From positions 186,001-250,000 of the forward strand of contig CAVQFB010000004.1 of assembly GCA_963711675.1 (NCBI GenBank): a stretch of DNA of 64,000 bases. The letters are read 5' to 3'. The stretch's first letter is position 1; each line of letters begins with the position of its first letter. This DNA is from CAVQFB01 sp963711675 (GTDB lineage: Bacteria > Acidobacteriota > Terriglobia > Terriglobales > Acidobacteriaceae). The notes beneath the pieces were generated by a model that worked only from the letters and a program-made list of their open reading frames with translations, did not search any database and had not been told where the DNA came from. Shown in pieces: positions 42,661 through 52,625 of this stretch. A program made the translations under genes and the position numbers.

Positions 42661-44433
42661 TCACTTCGGCCGATTGTTTCCCACTGCCGAATCTGGATGC
42701 GGATACGCGATCGAGCCCCGAAATGATGAAATATCCGAGGGTGCGAAATCGGGGAAGGGAAGCTGCTTCTCATCCCGCCACTGCTGCACCTTCTGCGTTG
42801 CGGCCTCGGTTTTCTCTTTGTGAAGCCCAGGATCGCGTGCCACATAAACGGTTCGCGAGGGCGACGCAAAATCCGTTCCCGAATTCTCCACCGCCTCCAT
42901 GATGCGCAAATACAAATCCTCTCGCACGGCGGTGAACTCCGCGTGATCCGTGGTCAGGATGTAACAAAATAGTTCGAGGTTAAGAGAGCTCTCTCCCAAC
43001 TCCGCCAGCCGCACGCGCGCACTATTCACTTCTACTTTCGGATGCTCATACAGTAGTCGTCTCATCTCCGCCAGCACGTAGCGGAGATGCTCCGCCGTGG
43101 TCTCCGGCCGCAGTCCGATCTTCGTCGTGAACAAAATCTTGTCGCGGCGGCTCAGGTTCTCCAGATTCATCGTTGCCAGGCTGCCGTTGGGAATCGACAG
43201 CTCGGATCTTTCCGTGGTCCGCAGCCGCGTTGACCGCAGGCTGATGTCTTCCACCGTGCCCACCCGGTCGCCGATCCTGCACACATCGCCCACGCGGATA
43301 ACCTCGTCACCCAGCAGGCTGATTCCACCGAACAGGTTCTCCAGCGTTTTCTGCGCGGCGAATGCGACCGCGATTCCGCCGATGCCCAGGCCGGCCAGCG
43401 CCGTCGTCAAGTTGAAGCCCAGGGCGCCCATAACAGCGAGCACCGCGACAATGATGATCGCGACCTTGATCATCCGCTGCCCCAGCAGAATGAGCGTTCC
43501 TGTTCCCGTTCTGCCCGACACTACCGCCCGATCGCGAAGGCTCCGCATCACGCGGGTCGCGATGCGCAACGCGAGCCAGGTGACCGCGCCGAGGAACACC
43601 ACCGATGCAACCTGAAAGTAATAGTGCCGATGCAGCAGCGGAATCCGTAGATACGCAACGATGATGCGGTGCAGCACAGTTCCCACCACCAGCCAGAGCG
43701 GTCCTGAGATCGTGCTCCATAACTTCAGCTGCGGCTGGCCGCGATAGCGTGCCCACAGCCTCCGCGGCAGCGTCCCCAACTCAATCAGCGCTTTCGCGAC
43801 CAATGCCGCTATCGGGATCCCCAGCAGCATCGCCAGCCACTGCCACAGTGGCATCCCCAGAAAGAGGATCTTCACCAGCCACTGCGGAAGACTTTTTTCC
43901 ACTTGCCGCGCCTGTAGCTGATCGTAGATATCCTGAACCTTGTCCAACGTCTCCGGCGCAACCAGCCAGATTTTTCCGCTGCTCGGATCATTCACACGCA
44001 CCAGCATGAGATCGACTTCTGCATCGCCCGCGGAGAGCGTCCCGATTCGCTGGTGGTCGGGAGCAATGCCGGGGTCGATCGTGCCTTCCGGCTGACTGCT
44101 GATGTTCTTCAGGCTTCCCACAAACGCCCGGTCCATCACGGTCTTCAGCTTGATGGCGAGATCCTCGCCCTCGGCCTGCCGCTTGGACGGAGTAAGTTTC
44201 AGATATTCCGCGGCAGCTTTGTAGTTCCCAAGCTGAGTGGTCTGCAGAAAGCCGAAGATTGTCCCGGAAGGAGTGTCGCGGCCGAGCGGATCAAGTGCCC
44301 TAGGCGCGGTGCCGCTTGCGGAGCTACCGGTTAGAGCATTCCCGACCTGCGCGGGGAGGGATTGCGCCCCTGCCGGCGCGGCCACAGCCAGGCAGAGTAA
44401 AAAACAGAATGTGCGGTTGCGCAATCCGGTCAT
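42661..44433 (-). CDS. MscS-family mechanosensitive channel
   Basis: Start ATG 44433 is followed by a signal peptide (about residues 1-22, ending APAGAQ), and GGAG precedes it; the frame is open to 44475. The protein of about 590 residues has a periplasmic N-terminal domain (to about 185), several TM helices from about 195, and the MscS pore helix and beta domain: GLGIGGIAVAFAAQKTLENLFGG (Gly/Ala-packed) then GDEVIRVGDVCRIGDRVGTVEDI and SIPNGSLATMNLENLSRRD. The C-terminal alpha/beta vestibule follows. It opens under membrane tension to release solutes in osmotic downshock. The large periplasmic domain marks it as a longer relative of E. coli MscS. Confidence 0.93.
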   Translation of the reverse strand: MTGLRNRTFCFLLCLAVAAPAGAQSLPAQVGNALTGSSASGTAPRALDPLGRDTPSGTIFGFLQTTQLGNYKAAAEYLKLTPSKRQAEGEDLAIKLKTVMDRAFVGSLKNISSQPEGTIDPGIAPDHQRIGTLSAGDAEVDLMLVRVNDPSSGKIWLVAPETLDKVQDIYDQLQARQVEKSLPQWLVKILFLGMPLWQWLAMLLGIPIAALVAKALIELGTLPRRLWARYRGQPQLKLWSTISGPLWLVVGTVLHRIIVAYLRIPLLHRHYYFQVASVVFLGAVTWLALRIATRVMRSLRDRAVVSGRTGTGTLILLGQRMIKVAIIIVAVLAVMGALGFNLTTALAGLGIGGIAVAFAAQKTLENLFGGISLLGDEVIRVGDVCRIGDRVGTVEDISLRSTRLRTTERSELSIPNGSLATMNLENLSRRDKILFTTKIGLRPETTAEHLRYVLAEMRRLLYEHPKVEVNSARVRLAELGESSLNLELFCYILTTDHAEFTAVREDLYLRIMEAVENSGTDFASPSRTVYVARDPGLHKEKTEAATQKVQQWRDEKQLPFPDFAPSDISSFRGSIAYPHPDSAVGNNRPK

Positions 44434-44545
44434 AGGAGGGCTCCTGCGAAATGCGGCGAAGGCGCAAAACCGCACTTTTTCGACGGCGGAAAATCACTCC
44501 GAGCAGGGAACCTGCCGTCAGCTAAGGCGGCTCTTCGTTCCTTGC

Positions 44546-45969
44546 TTACTTCTTTGGTCGATAGATATCAGTGGCGCGGCCATAGAACACCTCCGCCGCC
44601 TCCATCATCGTTTCTGACAGCGTCGGATGCGGGTGGATCGTCAACTCCAGGTCCGCCGCCACAGCGCACATCTCGATGGCCAGCACGCCTTCCGCGATCA
44701 ACTCTCCCGCGCCTGCTCCCACGATTCCCACGCCCAGTACGCGCTCAGTCTTAGGATCGATGATCAGCTTGGTCAGTCCTTCCGGTCGGTCGAGCGTGAT
44801 CGCTCTTCCTGACGCCGCCCAGGGAAACTTCGCCACTGCAATCTCTCGGCCCTGATCCTTTGCTTGCGTTTCCGTCAATCCGGCCCATGCAATCTCAGGA
44901 TCGGTGAATACCACTGCCGGAATCGCATTCGGCTCAAATGCAACCTTGTGTCCGGCGATCGCTTCTACCGCCGTGCGGCCTTCATGCGAAGCCTTATGCG
45001 CGAGCATCGGCTCACCCACGACATCGCCGATCGCATAGATGGACGGGTCGTTGGTTTGCAGCTGCTCGTTCACCTGGATGAAGCCGCGCTGGTTTACTTG
45101 AACCTTCGTCTTGTCGAGGCCGGGGATCTCCGAGTTTGGCTTGCGCCCCACCGACATCAGCACGCGGTCGAAAACTTTCTCAGTCGTCTTGCCGTCTTGC
45201 GTTTTCAAGGTCGCGCGAATTCCGCTCGCTCTCTTCCTTCAGCGCAGCCACCGTCGTATTCAGCTGGATCGATTCGAAAAGCTTCTCCAACTTCTTGTGC
45301 AGTGGCAGCACCAGATCCCTATCCGCGCCCGGCAGTAGCCCTGGCAACATCTCTACGCAAGTCACCTTCGTCCCGAGCGTGGCATAAACCGAGCCGAGTT
45401 CCAGCCCGATGTATCCTCCGCCAATTACCAGCAAGCTCTTGGGAATGTCCGGCAAGTCGAGCGCGCCGGTCGAATCCATGAATCGCTTGCTGTCGATCTT
45501 CAGGCTGGGAATCACGGCCGGCCGCGATCCGGTCGCAATCACGATGCGGTCAAAACTGAGCGTCTCTTCTCCGCCGCCCGTCTTTGCAACCTTCAACGTA
45601 TTCGAATTCTGAAACGCCGCTTTCCCTTGGACGTACTGAATGTGATGTTGCTTGGAAAGCTGCCCCAGCCCGCCGGTCAGCTTCTTGACCACACCTTCTT
45701 TAAAACCTCGCAGCTTCGCGAGATCGATTTTCGGCTCGCCGAACTCGATGCCCCAATTCTTGGCCTGGTGCGATTCCTCAATCAGTTTCGCGACATGCAG
45801 CAGCGCCTTGGAAGGAATGCAACCGCGATAAAGGCAAACGCCGCCCGGATTCACCTCGGGGTCGATGAGCGTTGACCTTCATGCCCAAGTCGGCCGCAAG
45901 AAATGCCGCGGCATAACCGCCCGGTCCACCGCCCACAACTGCTATGTTTAAGTTCGAAGTTTCAGCCAT
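44546..45969 (-). pseudogene. lpdA: Dihydrolipoyl dehydrogenase (E3), two frameshifts
   Basis: Three frames together read one complete E3: 45969-45876 (NIAVVGGGPGGYAAAFLAA, the FAD motif), 45875-45223 (NPGGVCLYRGCIPSKALLH, with the redox-active CxxxxC as CLYRGC; NAD domain IGGGYIGLELG), then about 45222-44546 (FDRVLMSVGRKPNSE..., ending with the dimer interface and HPHPTLSE). One extra base sits near 45875 (AA for A in gtcaacg) and another near 45217. No internal stop exists apart from the shifts. In the E1-E2-E3 cluster it would reoxidise the lipoyl groups with NAD+. It is either a recent pseudogene or has sequencing errors. Confidence 0.88.
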
Positions 45970-45996
45970 GTCCTGTCTGTCTTTCTTCTTAGCTAT

Positions 45997-47767
45997 CTAT
46001 CCTTGAACTGAGAGAAGGAAGGGTTGTTCAAATGCCTCAGCGATCCAGCGCAGGAAGCGCGCGGCATCAGCGCCGTCGATCAACCGGTGATCGTAGGAGA
46101 GCGAAAGCGGCAGCACCAGCCGGGGCTCGAATTTTCCGTTCACCCACACCGGCTCCATGCTCGATCGCGACAGCCCGAGGATCGCCACTTCCGGATGGTT
46201 CACGATCGGAGAGAAGCCCGTGCCTCCGATGCCGCCGAGGTTCGTGATCGTGAAGGTGCCGCCTTCCATTTCGTCGGGCGTAAGCTTTTTCTCTTTCGCC
46301 TTCTTCGAAAGTCGCGTCAACTCAGCCGCCAACTCGACGATATTCTTCTTGTCGACATCGCGAATCACGGGCACCAGCAATCCGCGATCTGTGTCCACCG
46401 CCACTCCAAGGTGGATGTACTGCTTGTAAACGATCTCTTCTTTCCCCATATCGATGGACGCATTGAATTGGGGGAAAACTTTCAGCGCCGACGCACAAAC
46501 CTTCAGCGCGATGGCCGTGACCGTCATCTTGCCGCCCGCCTCTTCCGCCCTGGGCGCGAAGCGCGCTCGCAACTGTTCAAGTTCGGTGATGTCGGCCCGG
46601 TCCTGCTGCGTGACGTGCGGAATTGTGTTCCACGCTACCGTCAGATGTTGCGCAGTCTTGCGCCGTACGCCCCGCATCGAAACGCGCTCCACCTTGCCCC
46701 ACTTGGCAAAGTCCGGCAATGCTGGCTCAGCGAACCCAGCCTTCGGTGCCTGAGCGGCAGTCACAGCGGAAGTCAGGACCGCCTTGGTGTGAGCCTTCAC
46801 GTCGTCTTCACTGATCCGGCCGCCCGGACCTGAACCCTTGACATCGTGAATATCGACGCCGAGTTCTCGCGCCAGCCGCCGAACATGCGGAGCAGCTGCA
46901 ACCGGCTCGCGATGTTCGGTACCCGCCACCTTGCCCAACTGCGCCGGCATGGTGAACGTCGGCAACGGAGGAGGTGGCTGATCTGGCGGCAGCGCCTGCT
47001 GCTCGGTCTTGCCCTCTGCCTGCATCGCCAGCTGGAATGCCAACCGTGCCGCCTGCTGACCTGAGACATGCTCTACCGGCGACGTTCGCGGTCGCTCAAC
47101 CGGCACGGTTGCTGTCGCACCGCCTTCCAAAGTGAAAATGACCTGTCCAACTTTGACTTTCTGGCCCTCTTTTACTTTGATCTCTTTGACCGTGCCGCTC
47201 ACCGACGAAGGAACCTCGACCACTGCTTTGTCGGTCTCCAGTTCCATCACCGGCTGGCCCTCGGAAACTTTCGCTCCCGGTGCAATCATCAGTCGCACCA
47301 GGTCGCCCTGATCGATGTTTTCTCCAAGTTCCGGCAGAGTGAACTCTGTCGCTCCAGGTTTGACAGCCGCTGCTCGACGTTCCACAGTAGGCTGCGCGGA
47401 TGTGGCCGGTGCCGGTGCGGGCGCGGGCGCATCTGGTGCTGAGGTCTCCGCAAGGGCTCGAGGTTGCGCCGCTGGCGGCTGCTCTCTCGTGGCGCGAGCG
47501 CTCTCGACCTTCGCCGGCGCAGTCTTCGCTCCGGCACCGTTCTCCACCGTGAAAATCACTTGCCCGACTCTGAGCTTGTCGCCTTCCTTCACCCTGACTT
47601 CACTCACCGTCCCGCTACGGACGACGGCACCTCGATCACCGCCTTGTCCGTCTCGAGTTCCATCACGGGCTGGCCCTCGCTGATGCTGGCCCCCGGGCGA
47701 TCATCAGGCGGACCAGGTCACCCTGATCGATGTTCTCGCCCAGCTCGGGAAGTTTGAATTCCGTCAC
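45997..47767 (-). pseudogene. aceF: Pyruvate dehydrogenase E2 (dihydrolipoamide acetyltransferase), two frameshifts
   Basis: Starts at GTG 47767 (VTEFKLPELGENIDQG) with AAAGGA upstream. The first lipoyl domain loses one C near 47696 and one near 47614, after which the frame reads on for 536 residues. The full protein has two lipoyl domains (second: ELETDKAVVEV, the lipoyl-lysine motif), a peripheral-subunit-binding domain (APHVRRLARELGVDI), and the acyltransferase core ending in YDHRLIDGADAARF, which holds the catalytic HRxxDG. It would pass acetyl groups from E1 to CoA. Alternative starts could still give a protein lacking the first lipoyl domain, perhaps functional. Confidence 0.88.
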
Positions 47768-47782
47768 TCTTCGTTTCCTTTC

Positions 47783-50467
47783 CTAGCTGATCACCGGATT
47801 GGCCTTCTCCGGATTGATCCCGAGATCCTGGATCGCCTGCTGCACCACCTGCGGCGTTAGTTGCTTTTCCCGTGCCAGAGCGTTCAGCGTCGCGAGCACG
47901 ATGTGCTTGGCATCCACCTCGAAGAAATCACGCAGAGACGCACGATTCTCGCTCCGCCCAAAGCCATCGGTTCCAAGGGCCACCAGCCGTCCCGGTACCC
48001 AGCGGGCAATGCTCTCCGGCAAAACCTTCATATAATCCGATGCCGCAACGAACACGCCCGGTGCATCCTTCAAAGTCTGGCTCAGATACGGCACCTTCGG
48101 CGTTGCCCCCGGATGCAGCATGTTCCAGCGCTCGCAATCGTTGGCCTCGCGGTAGAGCTGCTTGTAGCTGGTCACGCTCCACACGTCCGCACCCACGCCA
48201 TATTTCTCTTCCAGGATCTGCTGCGCCTTCAGGACCTCAAACATGATCGTCCCGCTGCCGAAGAGCTGAGCGCGCATCTTCGCGTCTTTCTTCCCGGAAG
48301 TCTTGAAGCGGTACAGCCCCTTGAGGATTCCGTCCCGCACACCTTGCCCCGCCGGCATCTCCGGCATCGGCAGCGGCTCGTTCGTAACCGTCAGGTAGTA
48401 GAAGATAGACTCGCCATCCACGTACATGCGCTTGATGCCATCCTGAATGATGACGGCGATCTCGTACGCGAACGCCGGATCGTACGCCATCAGGTTTGGC
48501 ACCGACAGTGCCAGCACATGGCTGTGCCCGTCCTGGTGCTGCAAGCCCTCGCCCGCGAGCGTCGTCCTCCCTGCCGTACCGCCAATCAGGAACCCGCGGC
48601 ACCTCATGTCAGCAGCAGCCCAGATCAAATCTCCGATCCGCTGCAATCCGAACATGGAGTAATAAATAAAGAACGGGATCGTATTGATCCCGTGATTCGC
48701 ATACGCCGTCCCCGCCGCGATGAACGAGCACATCGAGCCGGCTTCGGTGATGCCTTCTTCCAGAATCTGCCCGTTCTTCGCCTCCTTGTAGTAAAGGAGC
48801 GTGTCCATATCGACCGGCTCATAAAGCTGTCCGACGCTCGAATAAATGCCCACCTGCCGGAACAGCGCCTCCATGCCGAACGTGCGCGCTTCGTCCGGAA
48901 TGATCGGAACAATCAGCTTGCCGACCTCGGGATCGCGCAGCAGCTTCGACAGCATGCGCACAAACACCATCGTGGTCGAAGCCTCGCGTCCCTCGGTGCC
49001 CTTGTAGAATTCCTCGAAGTGCGATTCCGCCACCGGCTTCAGCGGTGTGGCCCGCATTCTTGCGCTCCGGCAGATATCCGCCCAGTTGTTTGCGCCGCTC
49101 CTGCATGTACTTGATCTCGGCGCTATCATCGGCAGGACGGTAGAACGGCGCATTGTGCAGTTCGTCATCGGGAATCGGGATACCAAATCGCGAGCGGAAA
49201 TACGCTAAGCTCTTCGTCGTTCAGCTTCTTCTGCTGGTGGGTGATGTTCTTGCCTTCGCCCGCTTCACCCAGTCCGTAGCCCTTGATCGTCTTTGCCAGA
49301 ATGATCGTCGGCGATCCCGTGTGATCGACCGCCGCTCTGTAAGCCGCATGAACCTTGATTGGGTCGTGTCCGCCCAGCCGCATGCGCGCCAGCTGTTCAT
49401 CCGACAGGTGCTCCACCATCTTGAGCAGCCGCGGATCGGTCCCGAAGAAGTTCTGCCGGAAATATGCGCCGCTCTCGACGAAATATTTCTGATACTGGCC
49501 GTCGGTGATCTCGCCCATGCGCCGCACCAGCAGCCCGTCGCGATCGTTCTGGATCAGCAGATCCCAATCGCTGCCCCAGATGACACTTGATCACGTTCCA
49601 TCCCGCGCCACGGAAGATCGCTTCCAATTCCTGAATGATCTTTCCGTTTCCGCGCACGGGGCCATCCAGCCGCTGCAGGTTGCAGTTCACTACGAAAATG
49701 AGGTTGTCGAGCCTCTCGCGCGAAGCCAGCGTGATCGAGCCCAGTGACTCGGGCTCATCCATCTCGCCATCGCCCAGGAACGCCCAGACCTTGCCGCCGG
49801 TGGCCAGTTTCAGCCCGCGATTCTCCAGGTACTTGATGAACCGCGCCTGATAGATCGCCTGAATCGGCCCCAGTCCCATCGACACAGTGGGGAACTCCCA
49901 GAACTCAGGCATGAGCCACGGATGCGGATACGAGGACAGCCCGCCTTCGGGCTTCAACTCCCGCCGAAAGTTCTCCAGTTTCTGGCTGGGAATGCGGCCT
50001 TCCAGAAAAGCGCGGGCGTAGATGCCCGGCGCCGCGTGCCCCTGAAAGTAGACGATATCCCGATCGCCACCTTCGGTCTGCGCGTGAAGAAAATGGTTGA
50101 ACGCCACTTCGTACAGAGTCGCGGCCGACGCAAAAGTCGAAATGTGCCCACCGATTCCGTCCTGAAGCTTGTTCGCCCTTACTACCATGGCCAGCGCGTT
50201 CCAGCGCACCAGGCTTTTGATCCGGCGCTCCATCTCCTGGCTGCCGGGGAACGGCGGCTGCTGCTTCGAGGGAATCGTGTTCTGATAAGGAGTGGTCGCG
50301 GTAAAGGGCAGGTTTACGCCCGCTTCGCGCCGTGCATGCAACGCCAATTGTTGCAGCAGCCTTCCCGCGCGGTCCGGTCCGCCTTTGGAAAGCACATAGT
50401 CCAATGAATCAAGCCACTCGCGCGTTTCCACCACTTCCAGGCCGTTCGTCTGCTGAGTCTCAGCCAC
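47783..50467 (-). pseudogene. aceE: Pyruvate dehydrogenase E1 (homodimeric AceE type), three frameshifts
   Basis: Fragments make one protein of about 894 residues, the usual AceE length: 50467-49586 (GDGEMDEPES is the TPP motif), 49584-49199 (GLLVRRMGEITDGQYQ), 49198-49059 (GIPIPDDELHNAPFY), then 49056-47783 (ESHFEEFYKGTEGREAS to NPEKANPVIS). Each junction has one extra base: T near 49585, one of TTT at 49198-49200, and A near 49057. The start GTG 50467 follows AAAGGATGGTG. It decarboxylates pyruvate and acetylates E2 lipoyl groups. Three frameshifts mean that no full-length E1 can be made from the sequence as given. Confidence 0.9.
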
Positions 50468-50643
50468 CTGATATCACCATCCTTTAGGCGCTAAACACTC
50501 CATCATATTCAATAATGCGGATTTTTGCTGGCGGGTCCTTAAGAATTCGCCTGCGTCGGCGGAAGAAAAATAGCAGCCACGCCGCTGCGATATCATCTAT
50601 GCTTTGTGTCTGCCGAGGATGGCCCCGAGAGGAGCAACTTTCC

Positions 50644-51198
50644 ATGTTACGTTACGCGATTCTGTTCGTGATCCTTGCCGCCGCCGCCGCTCTAATCCCG
50701 CAGTTTCTGCATGGCAGCTCAGCGCCGGAAGTCGGCAGCGTCGCCCCCGATTTCACCCTTACTTCGCAGGAAGGTTCAACCGTCAGCCTCAAGGATTTTC
50801 GTGGCAAGTGGGTAGTCCTCTACTTCTATCCCAAGGATCAAACGCCCGGCTGCACCATTGAGGCACACAACTTCCAGCGTGACCTTGCCCAGTACACGCA
50901 GAAGAATGCGGTCATTCTGGGCGTGAGCGTCGACAGCGTGGATTCCCATAAGCAGTTTTGCGCCAAGGAAGGCCTGAATTTCAAGTTGTTGGCTGACACT
51001 GATAAAGAGGTCTCAAAGCAGTACGACTCGCTGATGAACTTTGGCGTGGTTAAAGTGGCCGCCCGTCACACGTTCATCATCGATCCCCAGGGCAAAGTCG
51101 CGAAGAGCTACACCAGCGTCGATCCAAACAAACATAGCCAGGAAGTGCTGGCGGCGCTCGATGATTTGCAGAAGTCGGGTTCCGGCGGTGGGAAGTAG
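50644..51198 (+). CDS. bcp: Peroxiredoxin (BCP/PrxQ type), N-terminally anchored
   Basis: A 184-residue thiol peroxidase. ATG 50644 has GAGAGGAG at good spacing. It starts with a hydrophobic signal/anchor helix (residues 1-21, LRYAILFVILAAAAALI), so it is likely periplasmic or membrane-attached. The peroxidatic Cys is in PGCTIEA (about 78-80, PKDQTPGC), and a second Cys in QFCAKEG could be the resolving one. The PDFTL start and F.IDPQGKV end are standard. It reduces H2O2 and lipid peroxides. It lies divergent from the pyruvate dehydrogenase cluster. No thioredoxin gene is adjacent. Confidence 0.94.
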   Translation: MLRYAILFVILAAAAALIPQFLHGSSAPEVGSVAPDFTLTSQEGSTVSLKDFRGKWVVLYFYPKDQTPGCTIEAHNFQRDLAQYTQKNAVILGVSVDSVDSHKQFCAKEGLNFKLLADTDKEVSKQYDSLMNFGVVKVAARHTFIIDPQGKVAKSYTSVDPNKHSQEVLAALDDLQKSGSGGGK

Positions 51199-51237
51199 GA
51201 ATAGGCTAACCGATGCGGAGAAATGCTTCCGGTTCTT

Positions 51238-51648
51238 TTAGCTGACGCCGACGTTTCCGCGTTGGCTGGTCTTGCCCGCTTCGTAAAGAGACTGGATCTC
51301 CTGGATCTGTGAGGTCACGATCGGTGCGGAATATCCGGGATGCCGGAATTCCAGGTGCATCCCCCGCCCGATATAACGGGGCTTGAGCATCGACCCGCCC
51401 CAGGTACAACCTTCCAGCGTCACCAGCACGGGCTCAGGACAATACTCGGGGTGGCCCGAAATCAATGCCTGCCCGTCACCCTGCAACACTACACGGTAGC
51501 AACTGTGCTGCGTCTGGACGAGCAATGTCGTCTCCGGCGCCAGGTCCTGCAGCGATACCCCACCTTCGATCTCCGATTGCACAATATGGCGATTTACCAC
51601 ATCGCTGAGGTTAGGGTGCGGCCGGAAGTGAGTGATAAACGGATCCAA
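51238..51648 (-). CDS. Small conserved protein of unknown function
   Basis: This 136-residue, soluble protein starts at a TTG (51648). It has no signal or TM segment. Features seen: an acidic N-terminus, a strand pair ETTLLVQTQHSCYRVVLQGD, a Cys pair (YCPEPVLVTLEGC, then TWGGS), and a final IVTSQIQEIQSLYEAG helix. A strand pattern such as this suggests a compact beta fold. I do not recognise the family. It is convergent with the peroxiredoxin gene. Confidence 0.6.
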   Translation of the reverse strand: MDPFITHFRPHPNLSDVVNRHIVQSEIEGGVSLQDLAPETTLLVQTQHSCYRVVLQGDGQALISGHPEYCPEPVLVTLEGCTWGGSMLKPRYIGRGMHLEFRHPGYSAPIVTSQIQEIQSLYEAGKTSQRGNVGVS

Positions 51649-51922
51649 GCGAAAAGGCCCTTACCGTACGGGGAGTATATCCTGCATACTGCCGCAGGTC
51701 TAAGCGGTATTTGATGCCGGAGGGTCCTGTCCGGACGCGCTTATCCTGGTTCGGCGTGGCCCCGGTTGGGGAACCTCCGCCTCGAAGTGTATGAAATTAT
51801 TGCGCGAACTGGCTCTGAGAGCCCCCTTCTCCAATACAGATCGCTATCGGAAAACCTGATGTTACCAAAGTCTAGGGGGAACCTAGCTCGAACAGCCCAC
51901 CAAACCATGTTCATAGTAACTC
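51649..51922. other. Intergenic region before the toxin-antitoxin pair
   Basis: No gene is supported here. It separates the unknown gene at 51238 from the HigBA promoter at 51923. Confidence 0.45.
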
Positions 51923-51951
51923 TTGACGTTATTAACGATACACGTTACTAT
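51923..51951 (+). promoter_or_regulatory. HigBA promoter with an overlapping operator
   Basis: TTGACG (51923-51928) and TACTAT (51946-51951) are exactly 17 bp apart. A perfect palindrome CGTTA-T-TAACG (51927-51937) overlaps the -35 and spacer, as expected for the antitoxin's operator. A GTAAC/GTTAC pair (51916-51920, 51943-51947) frames it. Transcription would begin near 51958, directly before the toxin GTG at 51960, so its mRNA may be leaderless. Confidence 0.6.
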
Positions 51952-51959
51952 ATGGCGTC

Positions 51960-52232
51960 GTGATCAGAAGCTTTGCCGACGACAAGACGCGGAAAGCGTG
52001 GGAGACGGGAAAGTCGCAAGATCCGCCGGCCAGAGCGTTGATACGAAAGTTCGCCGTGTTGGACTCGGCAACAACGTTAGGTGATCTTGCGGCAGTACCG
52101 GGAAACAATTTTGAGAAGTACCAGGACCACCGCAAAGGTCAATACAGTATCCGAGTGAACCAGAAGTATCGGCTATTTTTCACGTGGAAGGACGGCAACG
52201 CGCACGATGTCAGATTGGCAGACGAGCACTGA
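51960..52232 (+). CDS. higB: HigB-type (RelE-fold) toxin
   Basis: A 90-residue mRNA-interferase-like toxin. It starts at a GTG as MIRSFADDKTRKAWETG, the usual opening of HigB. The core has GDLAAVPGNNFEKYQDHRKGQYSIRVNQKYRLFFTW, where the basic residues (Arg/Lys) line the active cleft, and it ends DVRLADEH, as in HigB. It cleaves ribosome-bound mRNA when free. The antitoxin gene follows 30 bp later (toxin first, as in other HigBA pairs). The promoter overlaps an operator-like palindrome. Confidence 0.93.
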   Translation: MIRSFADDKTRKAWETGKSQDPPARALIRKFAVLDSATTLGDLAAVPGNNFEKYQDHRKGQYSIRVNQKYRLFFTWKDGNAHDVRLADEH

Positions 52233-52262
52233 TACAACCGAAACAGGATGGGGGACCGGGTT

Positions 52263-52583
52263 ATGAGCATCGAGAGAACGGGTAATCCGAACTGGAAGGT
52301 TCATCCTGGCGAGATTCTGAAAGAAGAGTTCCTCAATCCGTTGGGAATGACGACCTACCAGCTCGCCAAGAAACTGGGCGTGCCAACTCCCCGGATCAAC
52401 GACATCGTTCTTAAGAAGCGGGGTATCACGCCCGAGACTGCCGTACTGCTTGCCCGCTATTTCAGTACGACCGAGCAATTCTGGCTGAATCTTCAGGCCA
52501 ATTACGATATCGACAGAGCGAAGCACCAACTTGCCCGCAAGCTCAAGGCGATTACACCACTTGCGGCCGCCATGGTTGGCTAA
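52263..52583 (+). CDS. higA: HigA-type antitoxin (XRE family)
   Basis: The 106-residue product has an HTH_3 motif (MTTYQLAKKLGVPTPRINDIVLKKRGI at about 31-55 with turn and recognition helix) and a C-terminal helix region (QFWLNLQANYDIDRAKHQL) that binds the toxin. Start ATG 52263 gives the standard length; an in-frame ATG at 52248 adds five residues. HigA neutralises HigB by binding and represses the operon through the upstream palindrome. The protein has HPGEILKEEFL, the typical VapI/HigA opening. Confidence 0.94.
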   Translation: MSIERTGNPNWKVHPGEILKEEFLNPLGMTTYQLAKKLGVPTPRINDIVLKKRGITPETAVLLARYFSTTEQFWLNLQANYDIDRAKHQLARKLKAITPLAAAMVG

Positions 52584-52625
52584 ATTCTCTAGCGATGTGG
52601 CGTGTCCTCTCTTACATCCAGGGGC

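Noticed and set aside
47861..49114. 417-codon plus-strand frame antisense to E1
   Set aside because: His/Arg-rich, no domain, no start signal; it mirrors codon bias of the minus-strand gene.
51208..51234. AACCG/CGGTT hairpin as a terminator after the peroxiredoxin gene
   Set aside because: The stem is only 5 bp with a large loop; the TTCTTTT tail alone is not enough.
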